NCBI GenBank assembly: GCA_020853235.1 | Contig: JADYZG010000029.1 | Coordinates: 62,001 to 126,000, forward strand | Reading direction: 5' to 3' | DNA from: a bacterium | GTDB taxonomy: Bacteria; Patescibacteriota; Dojkabacteria; GCA-002793355 | Length of the DNA: 64,000 nt | Shown: positions 7,720 through 16,149 of the stretch, one piece after another | Numbering within the stretch: position 1 is the stretch's first letter | Layout: every line of letters begins with the position of its first letter | Position numbers and translations under genes: made by a program | The notes under the pieces: model-generated | The model's input: only the letters and a program-made list of their open reading frames with translations | The model's database searches: none | What the model was told of the DNA's origin: nothing

Positions 7720-8437
7720 ATCCCGTATATTTCGTCCCGTTTTGGTCCTTGGAGAATCCCGTAAGTATCAACGTTCCGTCTTCTGCAAGCGAAAAGTTAA
7801 GGTATCGTGTTACGCTTTCTTCTGAAAACGGTGTGTCTGGTGTTTCAACTCTTCGCTTTTCGATAACGGTTTGCTGGCATCTTCGTGTCCCTCTAATTTC
7901 TAGATGGTTTCCCTTGTCGATTAGCGAACCTGCAAATTCGAAATCCACAGTTTTGTAGATTGTACTGGTTGTTGCGTACAGTCGGGGGCTGTTATCGATG
8001 TCAGTTCCAAGCCAGGAGTCTAGAGATTCTCTATCATCTTGTGATTCCGGTGCAGATAGTAAATTGAGTACTGAAATATCCTTTGTTTTGTGCTTATTCA
8101 TAAATTGGTTTGCCAGAACTTTGCTTTTTTGAACAACGGAATTGGTATTGCAGGTAAATTGCTGTGTCTTTGTCTCTGTTGGAGTTGGCATTTTTGAAGG
8201 TGTTACGGTCGGGGTAACGGTTACAGCGGGGGATTTAAGTAATGGTGGAGTTGCCGAAGCTGTTGGGGTTATAAGTTGTTGTTTGTTCGTATCATTCTCA
8301 CCTAAAACAAAAGTGTTGGGAATCGCATTATTCTCACTAAGTTTTAGTGAAGTGTTTTGACTAGAAGAAATAGCAAAAATACTGACCACAAGGATGAGTC
8401 CTATAATTCCGATTGTGACTGAAATGTCTCGTTGCAT
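7712..8437 (-). CDS. Membrane-anchored exported protein with Pro/Thr-rich linker
   Basis: A 241-aa protein with an N-terminal membrane segment (residues about 6-24), then a Thr/Pro/Ser-rich linker (about 55-90). A globular domain of about 150 aa follows, containing two Cys (FTCNTN and TRRCQQ) that could form a disulfide outside the cell. The domain, with terminal strands such as RYLNFSLAEDGTLILTGF, is not recognised. TATAAT (8443-8448) is exactly five bases before the ATG. The neighbouring DsbA-like and VKOR genes would be consistent with a disulfide-bearing exported protein. Confidence 0.65.
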   Translation of the reverse strand: MQRDISVTIGIIGLILVVSIFAISSSQNTSLKLSENNAIPNTFVLGENDTNKQQLITPTASATPPLLKSPAVTVTPTVTPSKMPTPTETKTQQFTCNTNSVVQKSKVLANQFMNKHKTKDISVLNLLSAPESQDDRESLDSWLGTDIDNSPRLYATTSTIYKTVDFEFAGSLIDKGNHLEIRGTRRCQQTVIEKRRVETPDTPFSEESVTRYLNFSLAEDGTLILTGFSKDQNGTKYTGFN

Positions 8438-8460
8438 AGCGAATTATACCCCAATTTACT

Positions 8461-8490
8461 TTGACAGCGGTAGTTCCTATCTGTTACAGT
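8461..8490 (+). promoter_or_regulatory. Predicted sigma70-type promoter for the DsbA-like gene
   Basis: TTGACA (8461-8466) is followed at 18 bases by TACAGT (8485-8490). The DsbA-like start lies about 30 bases downstream, so this message would have a short leader. Confidence 0.5.
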
Positions 8491-8520
8491 ACCGAGAGTA
8501 ACATAACAAAACTGTAGCGC

Positions 8521-9423
8521 ATGGAAAAGACAAAAAAGCTAGGGATTTCTAAGAAAAAAACACAAAAAACTCCCGTAAAATCAGTATCAAAAATAACACC
8601 AGAAAGTGAATATGTAACTTTGAGTATGAAAGGACTTTCACTGCCATGGGCAATTCTTTTGGGTGTCTTTATCTTTACTGCAGGAATCGGTTCCGCAATC
8701 TATTTTGGCTTAAAAGCCCGTCCTGTTACTACAACAACGACTGATACGAATGCTGCTCCTACATATGCAGCGAATGAGTTTGCTGAGGTTTCAATTCCTT
8801 ATGTCGCCGGCCCACTTCAAGGCGATAAAAATGCAAAAGTTGTTATCCTTGAATTCAGTGATTTGGTTTGTCCCTATTGTCAGAAATTCCATAACGAGTC
8901 TTATCAGGATATCCTTCAGAATTATATAAATACAGGAAAAGCAGCTCTTCTTTACAAACATTATCCACTCTCGTTCCATAACCCAGCAGCGACAATTGCA
9001 GCCAAGGCTTCTTACTGTATTGAATCGTTGTATGGAGATGAAAAAATGTTTGAATTCAATGATGCATTCTTCTTAAATAGTGGCACAATGACGCAAAATG
9101 CGTACGATAAGAGTAATAATCCTGTTATCAACCTTAAAGATAAAGAATTTTATGCGCTTATTGGAAAAATCAGCGGGGTTGATTCAGGCAAAGTTAAGAC
9201 TTGTATGAATTCACAAGCGGCACTCGACAGACTCGCAAGCGATGAGAAAGAGTTAACCGATTTTCAGACTGATATTACCTCGAAAGGTCTGTCACAAGGC
9301 CTTGGGACTCCATCATTCGTGATTGGAACAGTTAAGGATGGAGTATTGACAGGACGGCTGATAGAAGGTGCCTATCCAATGATTGCCTTTACCAACGTCA
9401 TCGAAGAACAACTAAAGAAATAG
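8521..9423 (+). CDS. Membrane-anchored DsbA-family thiol oxidoreductase
   Basis: A 300-aa protein with a Lys-rich cytoplasmic N-terminus, one membrane segment (about residues 41-64), then a thioredoxin-fold DsbA-like domain. The redox site is CPYC (Cys117, Cys120) in EFSDLVCPYCQKFH. The cis-Pro loop is probably LGTPSFVIG near the C-terminus. It should form disulfides in secreted proteins and be reoxidised by the VKOR-like protein encoded 43 bases downstream. A second paralogue lies at 11759. Confidence 0.9.
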   Translation: MEKTKKLGISKKKTQKTPVKSVSKITPESEYVTLSMKGLSLPWAILLGVFIFTAGIGSAIYFGLKARPVTTTTTDTNAAPTYAANEFAEVSIPYVAGPLQGDKNAKVVILEFSDLVCPYCQKFHNESYQDILQNYINTGKAALLYKHYPLSFHNPAATIAAKASYCIESLYGDEKMFEFNDAFFLNSGTMTQNAYDKSNNPVINLKDKEFYALIGKISGVDSGKVKTCMNSQAALDRLASDEKELTDFQTDITSKGLSQGLGTPSFVIGTVKDGVLTGRLIEGAYPMIAFTNVIEEQLKK

Positions 9424-9465
9424 CGACACTTTTGGTTCTTACTACTTAGTTCATACTGAGCTATC

Positions 9466-9942
9466 ATGAGAATAAAGTTCGGCAAGCCAAGTATTCCTGT
9501 CCTTATGTTTACTAGTGGTCTAGTAGGAATGTTACTCTCACTATTTCTGTGGTATTCCCATTTGAATGCTGCAAAAGTGATTGGTTGTTTAACAGGTGGT
9601 TGCGAAGTCGTTCTTTCTAGTCCGTACGCAAAGACCTTTGGTGTTCCTATCGCAGCATACGGTTTTGCATATTACGCTGTACTTAGTCTTGTCAGCTATT
9701 TTCGTATGGTAGATGACCGTGTTGGTATTGTTCGGATATCAAGCTGGGTACTTGCAAGCACAGGAATTTTGGCAAGCATATATTTTTTCTATCTTGAATT
9801 GTACAAGATTCATGCAATTTGTTCGTGGTGTAAAGTTTCTACGGTACTAACGGTGTTTCTTCTGGTTCTCGCTGTTCAAGAAATTCGCAAGTTTGGTGGT
9901 TGGAAGAATTTTCTTAGAGAAATTAAAGAATTAGCGAATTAA
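9466..9942 (+). CDS. Vitamin K epoxide reductase (VKOR)-family membrane protein
   Basis: A 158-aa, four-helix membrane protein. It has the family's loop cysteines (Cys41, Cys46) and the active-site CxxC (Cys119, Cys122, ICSWC) at the start of the last helix. Bacterial VKOR proteins replace DsbB, passing electrons from DsbA to quinone. Gene order DsbA-like then VKOR supports that role. CATACT (9452-9457) lies eight bases before the ATG and may give it a separate near-leaderless transcript. Confidence 0.9.
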   Translation: MRIKFGKPSIPVLMFTSGLVGMLLSLFLWYSHLNAAKVIGCLTGGCEVVLSSPYAKTFGVPIAAYGFAYYAVLSLVSYFRMVDDRVGIVRISSWVLASTGILASIYFFYLELYKIHAICSWCKVSTVLTVFLLVLAVQEIRKFGGWKNFLREIKELAN

Positions 9943-10003
9943 GTGCTACTATTCTATAACGACATTAATTCTTTATTCCTTTAATAAGATAACTCGCTAA
10001 ACT

Positions 10004-10471
10004 ATGATTTCGCAACAACAGGCAACTGCATCTGTTTCTGTTATCGGCATAGTCTTGTTTTATGTCCTTTGGTCTATGGTACAGACAGGATCGTTTCTTC
10101 CCTATGTCTCGGAGGGCACGCCTGCTATTGGTAATGTGATGGTTTTTTTAATCCTATTCTCGCTAATTTGCGGTGCTTTGTGTGCAGTGTTCGGATCGTT
10201 TGGTGTTACGGCAATTTCTTGGATACGGAAACGAGAACTTCGACTCGAAAGTTATGCAATTTTTTCTTGGTTTATTTTTGCCACAGTGCTTATCTTTATT
10301 ACCTTGATACTTCACGTATTCAAGCTCATATCTTTGCAGGTTAGTTTGTTGAGTTATGCGTTTGTTTGGGGTATAGTCATGTATGGCAGAATCAAAGGGA
10401 AAAATCGTTACGCAAAATACCTTGCAAGAGGTTCTAGCCCAGGAAAAGGCGAAAATCCCCTCAAAATTTGA
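10004..10471 (+). CDS. Unrecognised membrane protein with four predicted helices
   Basis: A 155-aa protein with four hydrophobic segments and a short basic C-terminal tail. No family is recognised. It lies in the DsbA/VKOR neighbourhood, and its last 89 bases overlap the start of the next gene in another frame. The overlap appears genuine because the next gene has a -10 box inside this one, five bases from its start. Confidence 0.55.
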   Translation: MISQQQATASVSVIGIVLFYVLWSMVQTGSFLPYVSEGTPAIGNVMVFLILFSLICGALCAVFGSFGVTAISWIRKRELRLESYAIFSWFIFATVLIFITLILHVFKLISLQVSLLSYAFVWGIVMYGRIKGKNRYAKYLARGSSPGKGENPLKI

Positions 10472-10997
10472 TTTTAATAAAACACTTTTTTCGTGGGAAG
10501 CGAATGATCGACCGCAGTACTTTCTGTCAGGAACTCAAAAACTTGGCTTCACGAGTTTGGTTATTCTACTTGGGCTATATTTTCTCTGGGTTGGTCAACC
10601 ATTACTGACCTTTGTCGCTGCATCAGTATTTTTTATCCTATTCGTCATTGTTAGCGTCCCACCGATGCGTGTAAAACATCATATAGAAAAAGTAGGAATC
10701 CGATCGAGTGAGGTCTTGTATGAGTGGGAAAACATGAGAAGATTTTGGATGGCAGAAAAAGACGGTCATATCGTGCTGTATATTGAAACAAGGCTGAGAT
10801 TTCCGCCCCGATATATTTTTATGATAGAAAGTTTTGAAGAAGCACTGGAGATTTCTAAATACCTGATCGAAAAGATGGAATATAGATACTTAACAAGTTC
10901 TCAGTCATCGTTGGATAGAACCCTAGAGGGAACGTATATAGACCCAGTCATCTTTTTTGGGGAAGAGAAACTTGTTGAAAAAGAGGAACAAAAATAA
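10383..10997 (+). CDS. Membrane protein with two helices and a C-terminal soluble domain
   Basis: A 204-aa protein with a charged N-terminus, a hydrophobic hairpin (about residues 53-92), then a domain of about 110 aa (SEVLYEWENMRRFWM, later RFPPRYIFMI). This has the look of a membrane-associated PH-like or bacterial DUF domain; no confident family. The ATG at 10383 is chosen because TATAGT (10372-10377) lies exactly five bases upstream, which would explain the long overlap with the preceding gene. Its stop overlaps the MBL start by one base (TAATG). Confidence 0.6.
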   Translation: MAESKGKIVTQNTLQEVLAQEKAKIPSKFDFNKTLFSWEANDRPQYFLSGTQKLGFTSLVILLGLYFLWVGQPLLTFVAASVFFILFVIVSVPPMRVKHHIEKVGIRSSEVLYEWENMRRFWMAEKDGHIVLYIETRLRFPPRYIFMIESFEEALEISKYLIEKMEYRYLTSSQSSLDRTLEGTYIDPVIFFGEEKLVEKEEQK

Positions 10998-11704
10998 TGA
11001 CAACAATTCAACATAAACACTTAAAGATTACAAAATACGAACACGATACTGTTGTTATTACTAGCGAATCGCCAGATTTAACTTTTGTTATCGATCCCTT
11101 TCAATCGACTGGTGTATTTAGGCCGGGAGGGAAGGTTGATATTGTCTTTATTTCTCACGATCATTTTGATCATTTTTCGCCAAAGGATATTCAGACACTT
11201 GCAGGCAGGGAGACTGTTTTTGTTTTTCCAGCATCGATACTTGATAAGGTACAGACTTTTCTCGATGTCGCGCCAGAACGACTAATTCCTGTAGTGCCAT
11301 TGGAGGAGTATAAGATTCCTGTGAAGAATACTGAAATTACGGTCATGGCTGTACCTGCATACAACGTAGATAAACGTTCTCCGCAGGGCAATTTGTACCA
11401 TCGCAAAGATAAAGAATATGTCGGATTTTTGCTGGATATTGGTGGTTCACCAATCTATTTTGTTGGTGACTCGGATCCAATTCCAGAAATGGAAGCACTC
11501 GCGGGAATGGTAGAGGTACTTTTGATTCCTGTTTCTGGCGTTTACGTGATGGACGTTGAGGAGGCAGTGGAATTGACGCAGCGATTGCAGCCACAGTTGG
11601 CAATTCCATTGCATTATGGTTCGGTTGTTGGCGATGCAGGAATGGGTGAACGGTATAAACAGCGGGTTGGCGAAGAGGCACCACAGATTCACGTAGAGGT
11701 GTAG
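10997..11704 (+). CDS. MBL-fold metal-dependent hydrolase (UlaG-like)
   Basis: A 235-aa metallo-beta-lactamase-fold protein with the zinc motif HDHFDH (His54, His56, Asp58, His59), a further IYFVGDSD strand, and a C-terminal PLHYGS His. This pattern fits the UlaG-like Zn-dependent hydrolases, whose substrates are mostly unknown. It is translationally coupled to the upstream membrane protein. The promoter of the next unit lies immediately after its stop. Confidence 0.85.
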   Translation: MTTIQHKHLKITKYEHDTVVITSESPDLTFVIDPFQSTGVFRPGGKVDIVFISHDHFDHFSPKDIQTLAGRETVFVFPASILDKVQTFLDVAPERLIPVVPLEEYKIPVKNTEITVMAVPAYNVDKRSPQGNLYHRKDKEYVGFLLDIGGSPIYFVGDSDPIPEMEALAGMVEVLLIPVSGVYVMDVEEAVELTQRLQPQLAIPLHYGSVVGDAGMGERYKQRVGEEAPQIHVEV

Positions 11705-11719
11705 TGGCTGTTGACGACA

Positions 11720-11748
11720 TTGACTTTATCACAATCCCCGTGTATAAT
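11720..11748 (+). promoter_or_regulatory. Strong sigma70-type promoter
   Basis: TTGACT (11720-11725), a 17-base spacer, then a perfect TATAAT (11743-11748). The predicted transcription start is near 11755, only a few bases before the ATG at 11759. The DsbA-like gene and possibly rpoB, 27 bases after its stop, would be read from here, since I see no other convincing promoter before rpoB. Confidence 0.75.
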
Positions 11749-11758
11749 CCATTCAGCC

Positions 11759-12664
11759 ATGTCTATTCACACCAACGCAATTCCCGAAACATCGAAAATT
11801 CGGGATCAAAGTAAGTTGCGCCCGGCGGATATGACTCCCCGTAAATCCAACGAGTCGGTCGAACTAGAGATTAGCTTACCAATGCTTCTTGTATTTATTG
11901 TAGCTATTGGTGTTTTGGCGTATGGTCTTTTTAGCTTTTTCGGCAACAAAGACAATTCAAATACAATTTCAAAAAAACCACCAACAGTTCTAGTCGATGG
12001 AATGGTTGACGTTACCTTATCAACAGAATATCTTACGATTTTAGAAGATTCTAAAAATGCAAAATATGCGTTTGTTGAGTTTAGCGATTACGAGTGCCCC
12101 TATTGCAAGGGCTTTACCGTAGGATTCGATGGTGAAACTGTTTCTTCGTATGCCGAAATTAAAAAGCGTTACGTGGATTCTAAGGTTATGAAGCATATGT
12201 TCGCTCCGTATATTGCTGTTCCTAGTCATAAACCAGCAGCAACGAATGAAACACTTGGATTTTATTGTGCTGCGGCTCAAGGTAAGGCAAGAGAATATCA
12301 TGAAAAAGCATTTCAGAAGACTACAGGAAACGGATTGGGTATCGACAAAAAGGGTGCAGAAAGAGGAGCAATTCTAAACCTCGCAAAAGAAATAGGAGTG
12401 AATGAAGCTGAATTTGCTGCTTGTTACGATAAACGAGATATTGTTGCGATAGATCGAATACAAGAAAAAATTGAAAAAGATGTTAAAACACCGTGGGGTG
12501 ATAAGTTCGGAAGCCAAAATTTTGGTACTCCGGCATTCGCGGTATGTAAAATCTCTGCAGATAATCCAACAACTTGTGTTGGGAAGGCCTATGTTGGTGC
12601 TTGGCCTTATGCGGACATGAAGGGAGTATTAGATACATTTTTAGGCGCTGATGCACCTAAATAA
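11759..12664 (+). CDS. Second membrane-anchored DsbA-family oxidoreductase
   Basis: A 301-aa protein with a charged N-terminus, one membrane helix (about residues 40-62) and a DsbA-like thioredoxin domain with CPYC (Cys113, Cys116) in EFSDYECPYCKGF. NFGTPAFAVC supplies the probable cis-Pro loop. I take the ATG at 11759 rather than an upstream in-frame codon near 11711, because that codon lies within the promoter. A paralogue of the gene at 8521, it should also work with VKOR. Additional Cys residues in the domain (FYCAA, AACYDK, TTCVGK) suggest structural disulfides. Confidence 0.88.
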   Translation: MSIHTNAIPETSKIRDQSKLRPADMTPRKSNESVELEISLPMLLVFIVAIGVLAYGLFSFFGNKDNSNTISKKPPTVLVDGMVDVTLSTEYLTILEDSKNAKYAFVEFSDYECPYCKGFTVGFDGETVSSYAEIKKRYVDSKVMKHMFAPYIAVPSHKPAATNETLGFYCAAAQGKAREYHEKAFQKTTGNGLGIDKKGAERGAILNLAKEIGVNEAEFAACYDKRDIVAIDRIQEKIEKDVKTPWGDKFGSQNFGTPAFAVCKISADNPTTCVGKAYVGAWPYADMKGVLDTFLGADAPK

Positions 12665-12691
12665 CAATTAACTTGACGCAGGACTAGTCAC

Positions 12692-15600
12692 ATGGCAAAA
12701 GTAAGACAACGTCTCAACCTTGCGAAAAATAAGTTCGAATTTGCATTTCCGGACTTTTTTGAATCGCATCACCGCTCCTATAATTGGTTTTTAGAAGAAG
12801 GAATTAAACAACTTCTCGCAAGTGTAAATCCAATCAAGGATAGCCTTGAGAAGATGTGGAGTTTGGAACTTCTTGATTATTACTTCAAAGAGCCAGAATA
12901 CACGCTCAACGAAGCATTGGAATACGACCTCACGTACAGCAAGCCAATGTTTGTGAAAGCAAAATTGACTAACCTTAAAGACAATGAAGTTAAAACACAG
13001 GATGTTTACTTCATGGATGTTCCAGTTCTTACCGAACAAGGACATTTTGTCATTAATGGAGTCGTCAGAACCGTTCGACATCAGTTAGTTCGATCAGAAG
13101 GTGTTATCTTCCAGGAAGAAAAGAATCCATTACTCGTTTCCGCAGGAGAAGTTAACAAAGTAGTCGCACGATTGATTCCATCACGAGGTGCATGGTACTT
13201 ATTCGATGTTAACAAGAAGAATGTTATTACTATCCGATTGATTAGACAGCGCGTTAAAATTCTTGTTACCACATTACTCCGAGCACTTAAGGGTTACTCA
13301 AATGCACAGATTGTCGAACTCTTTAAAGGTGTTGATCCAAGTGGTAAATATATTAAGGCGACTCTCGATCATGACCGAACAACAACAAGGGAAGAAGCAG
13401 TTATGGATATTTATTCCAAGCTTCGACCAAATGAAGTCGCAACCTATGATCGTGCAAACCGTTATGTTCGAGGATTCTTCTTTGACTCACGACGATTTTA
13501 CCTTGGACCAGTTGGTCGATATCAACTGAACCAGAAATTGGGGTCATCGTTTAAGAAGCCAAAGTTGTATACTAAAGATTTAATCGCAATTCTCAGACAA
13601 TTAGTATTAGTAAACGAAGGTAAAGAAGCAACCGACGACGTCGATAGCTTGATGAACCGACGTGTTAAGAGTGTTGGTGAAATCTTGTTTGAAGTTGCAA
13701 ACGATGCAATGACACGATTCGAAAGAAACGTTAAAGATCGTATGAGCCGACTCGGAAACGAGAAAGGTGTCATGCCAGCAAGCTTGATGAACACAAAGAC
13801 AATCTCAGCGCAGCTCGAATCATTCTTCAGTATGTCACAGTTGTCGAAATTCATGGAACAGCAGAACATTTTCGGTCAGATCGAAGAACTCCGCCGAATG
13901 ACTGCAAAAGGACCTGGTGGTCTGCAAACGAAGAACGCAGGCTTTTCAGTTCGTGACGTTCACTTCTCACACTACTCACGTATCTGCCCTGTAACTTCTC
14001 CAGAAGGTATTAACGCAGGTTTGGTTACTCACTTCTCGGTTTATGCACGATTGAATAAATATGGATTTGTTGAAGCACCATTCCGAAAACTCCAGAGCGA
14101 AGTAGAGAATAAAGAAAAGCTTTTGGTAAACAAAATTCTTCGAGAAGACGTAGAAATCGGAAAGAAGAAACTTGAGAAGGGAACTTTCATTGATGAAAAA
14201 GTTGCAAAAGAACTTGCAAAAGCAAAACTTGAAAAAGTTGCAGTATATCCATTCTTGACTGATGTTGTTGAATATTTCAGCTATCATGAAGAAAAAGGTA
14301 AATACATCGCAATGTTCAGCGCAGCACACGACGAATTTGGTAACTACCTTCCAGGTATTATTACCGCACGTCACGATGGCGATTACCACTTAGAATCATC
14401 AGAAAAGATTCAGTATGTTGATGTTCACGGTTGGCAGATCGGTTCACTCGGTTTGGCATTGATTCCGTTCGCAGACAGAACCAACTCATACCGTACAATG
14501 ATGGGTTCAAACATGCAGAGACAGGCGTTACCATTGGTATTTCCAGAGGCCGCCTATGTCGCAACCGGTGTTGAAAAAGAAATTGCTCGACAGAGCGGAA
14601 TGGCAGTATACGCAGAGAAAGATGGTGTCGTAGATTATGCAGACGCAAACTACATTGTTGTTAAATATAAGGATGGAGAGAAGAAAGAGTACAGACTCCA
14701 GAACTTCTTCCGAACAAACGACAACACTGTTATGACACAGAAAGTTTTGGTTACACCAGGCGAAAAAGTTGCTAAAGGTGACTTACTCGTAGACGGTCCA
14801 TCAATGGATCAAGGTGAACTTGCACTTGGACGAAACGTCTTGGTCGCGGTACTTTCTTATGAAGGATATAACTATGATGACGGTTTTGTTATCTCAGAAA
14901 AGATGATCCAGAACGATATGTTCAGCACAGTCCAATTGAAACTTCACACACAGGACTTGCGAGAAACAAAGACTGGTCCAGAAATTTTGACCTCAGATAT
15001 TCCAGGTCTCAACTACAAACTTCTTCGCAACCTTACAGCAGATGGTATTGTTCGAACTGGTAGCGTTGTTCGAGGTGGTGATATTCTTGCAGGTATTATT
15101 TCTCAGAAAGCAGAGAAACAACTTTCACCAGAAGAAGCACTTCTCCACGCAGTATTCGGAGAATCAGCAAAAGAAGTTAAGAATAACTCACTTCGAATGC
15201 CATATGGCTCAGAAGGTATTGTTGTAAAAACACAAATTCTCTCACGAGAAGATGGGTACAAACTTCCAGCTGGCGTTATCCGACGTGTTAAAGTTTGGAT
15301 TTCAGAACTGAAGCGAGTTAACTATGGAGATAAATTCTCTGGGTACTATGGAGACAAAGGTACGGTATCAGCAATTCTTCCTGTCGAAGATATGCCTTAT
15401 CTCGAAGATGGTACACCAGTAGACGTCGTTATGACTCCATTGTTGGTTAAGCGTATGAACATGGGTATTCTTTACCAAATGTATTACTCAACACTTGCAA
15501 AAGAAGCAGGCGAAATGCTTGAGATTCCAAACTTCGAAGATCTAGATCAAGAACAAATTGACAAGCTCTTAGAAAAAGTTGGTGTCGAGAAGCTTGGTAA

Positions 15601-16147
15601 ACAAACACTTTACGATGGACGAACCGGTGAAGCATTGCAAAACAAAGTTGCAGTCGGTTGGAGATACTTCATTCGATTGAAGCACATCGCAGCAGACAAG
15701 ATGCACGCACGTTCAACAGGACCATACTCAGTCGTGACACAACAACCAGTCGGTGGTAAAGCGCAACTCGGTGGTATGCGATTCGGAGAAATGGAAGTTT
15801 GGGCATTGCAGGCACACGGCGTTCCATACACACTTCAGGAAATCTTGACCATTAAGTCAGACGATATCCGAGGTCGAACACAAGCCTATAAGTCGATCAT
15901 TCAGGGAGATCCAATCAAGATGGTTAACATTCCGGAATCGTTCCACGTCTTGGTTAAGGAATTGAACTCACTTGGTATTAAGGTCGAGCTTTTGAAAGGT
16001 GAAAAAGAAGAATCAGCAGAGGAATTAATCCACGCAGAAGCACAAGCAGATGAAGAGGATGTCGTTCCAATGTCAGAAAACAAGGAAGTTCTCATTTCTG
16101 ATGAGCAACAGCCTGAGAATGAAGTTAACATGAAGGAGGAGGGTTAA
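12692..16147 (+). CDS. rpoB: RNA polymerase beta subunit
   Basis: An 1151-aa beta subunit, shorter than E. coli (1342 aa) because lineage inserts are absent. The rifampicin region SQLSKFMEQQNIFG begins at residue 382. Compared with E. coli numbering it carries Lys at 513 (K386), Glu at 516 (E389), Gly at 522 (G395), Glu at 526 (E399) and Thr at 531 (T404). The lobe, GPGGL fork and GDKFSGYYGDKG active-site regions are conserved, so the enzyme should be functional. An acidic tail of about 45 residues follows the conserved C-terminal clamp segment. It is followed two bases later by rpoC. Confidence 0.98.
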   Translation: MAKVRQRLNLAKNKFEFAFPDFFESHHRSYNWFLEEGIKQLLASVNPIKDSLEKMWSLELLDYYFKEPEYTLNEALEYDLTYSKPMFVKAKLTNLKDNEVKTQDVYFMDVPVLTEQGHFVINGVVRTVRHQLVRSEGVIFQEEKNPLLVSAGEVNKVVARLIPSRGAWYLFDVNKKNVITIRLIRQRVKILVTTLLRALKGYSNAQIVELFKGVDPSGKYIKATLDHDRTTTREEAVMDIYSKLRPNEVATYDRANRYVRGFFFDSRRFYLGPVGRYQLNQKLGSSFKKPKLYTKDLIAILRQLVLVNEGKEATDDVDSLMNRRVKSVGEILFEVANDAMTRFERNVKDRMSRLGNEKGVMPASLMNTKTISAQLESFFSMSQLSKFMEQQNIFGQIEELRRMTAKGPGGLQTKNAGFSVRDVHFSHYSRICPVTSPEGINAGLVTHFSVYARLNKYGFVEAPFRKLQSEVENKEKLLVNKILREDVEIGKKKLEKGTFIDEKVAKELAKAKLEKVAVYPFLTDVVEYFSYHEEKGKYIAMFSAAHDEFGNYLPGIITARHDGDYHLESSEKIQYVDVHGWQIGSLGLALIPFADRTNSYRTMMGSNMQRQALPLVFPEAAYVATGVEKEIARQSGMAVYAEKDGVVDYADANYIVVKYKDGEKKEYRLQNFFRTNDNTVMTQKVLVTPGEKVAKGDLLVDGPSMDQGELALGRNVLVAVLSYEGYNYDDGFVISEKMIQNDMFSTVQLKLHTQDLRETKTGPEILTSDIPGLNYKLLRNLTADGIVRTGSVVRGGDILAGIISQKAEKQLSPEEALLHAVFGESAKEVKNNSLRMPYGSEGIVVKTQILSREDGYKLPAGVIRRVKVWISELKRVNYGDKFSGYYGDKGTVSAILPVEDMPYLEDGTPVDVVMTPLLVKRMNMGILYQMYYSTLAKEAGEMLEIPNFEDLDQEQIDKLLEKVGVEKLGKQTLYDGRTGEALQNKVAVGWRYFIRLKHIAADKMHARSTGPYSVVTQQPVGGKAQLGGMRFGEMEVWALQAHGVPYTLQEILTIKSDDIRGRTQAYKSIIQGDPIKMVNIPESFHVLVKELNSLGIKVELLKGEKEESAEELIHAEAQADEEDVVPMSENKEVLISDEQQPENEVNMKEEG

Positions 16148-16149
16148 AC
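16134..16149 (+). promoter_or_regulatory. Strong Shine-Dalgarno before rpoC
   Basis: AGGAGG (16134-16139), extended by a further GAGGG, lies ten bases before the rpoC ATG and overlaps the end of rpoB. It shows that canonical SD initiation is used inside operons, in contrast to the leaderless first genes. Confidence 0.7.

Noticed and set aside
11343-11732. Minus-strand open frames opposite the MBL hydrolase and similar frames opposite rpoB, dnaK and lepA
   Set aside because: They are antisense shadows of strongly conserved genes with no promoter or family resemblance.
11711-11758. Upstream start for the second DsbA-like gene
   Set aside because: It would place the strong TTGACT/TATAAT promoter inside the coding region.
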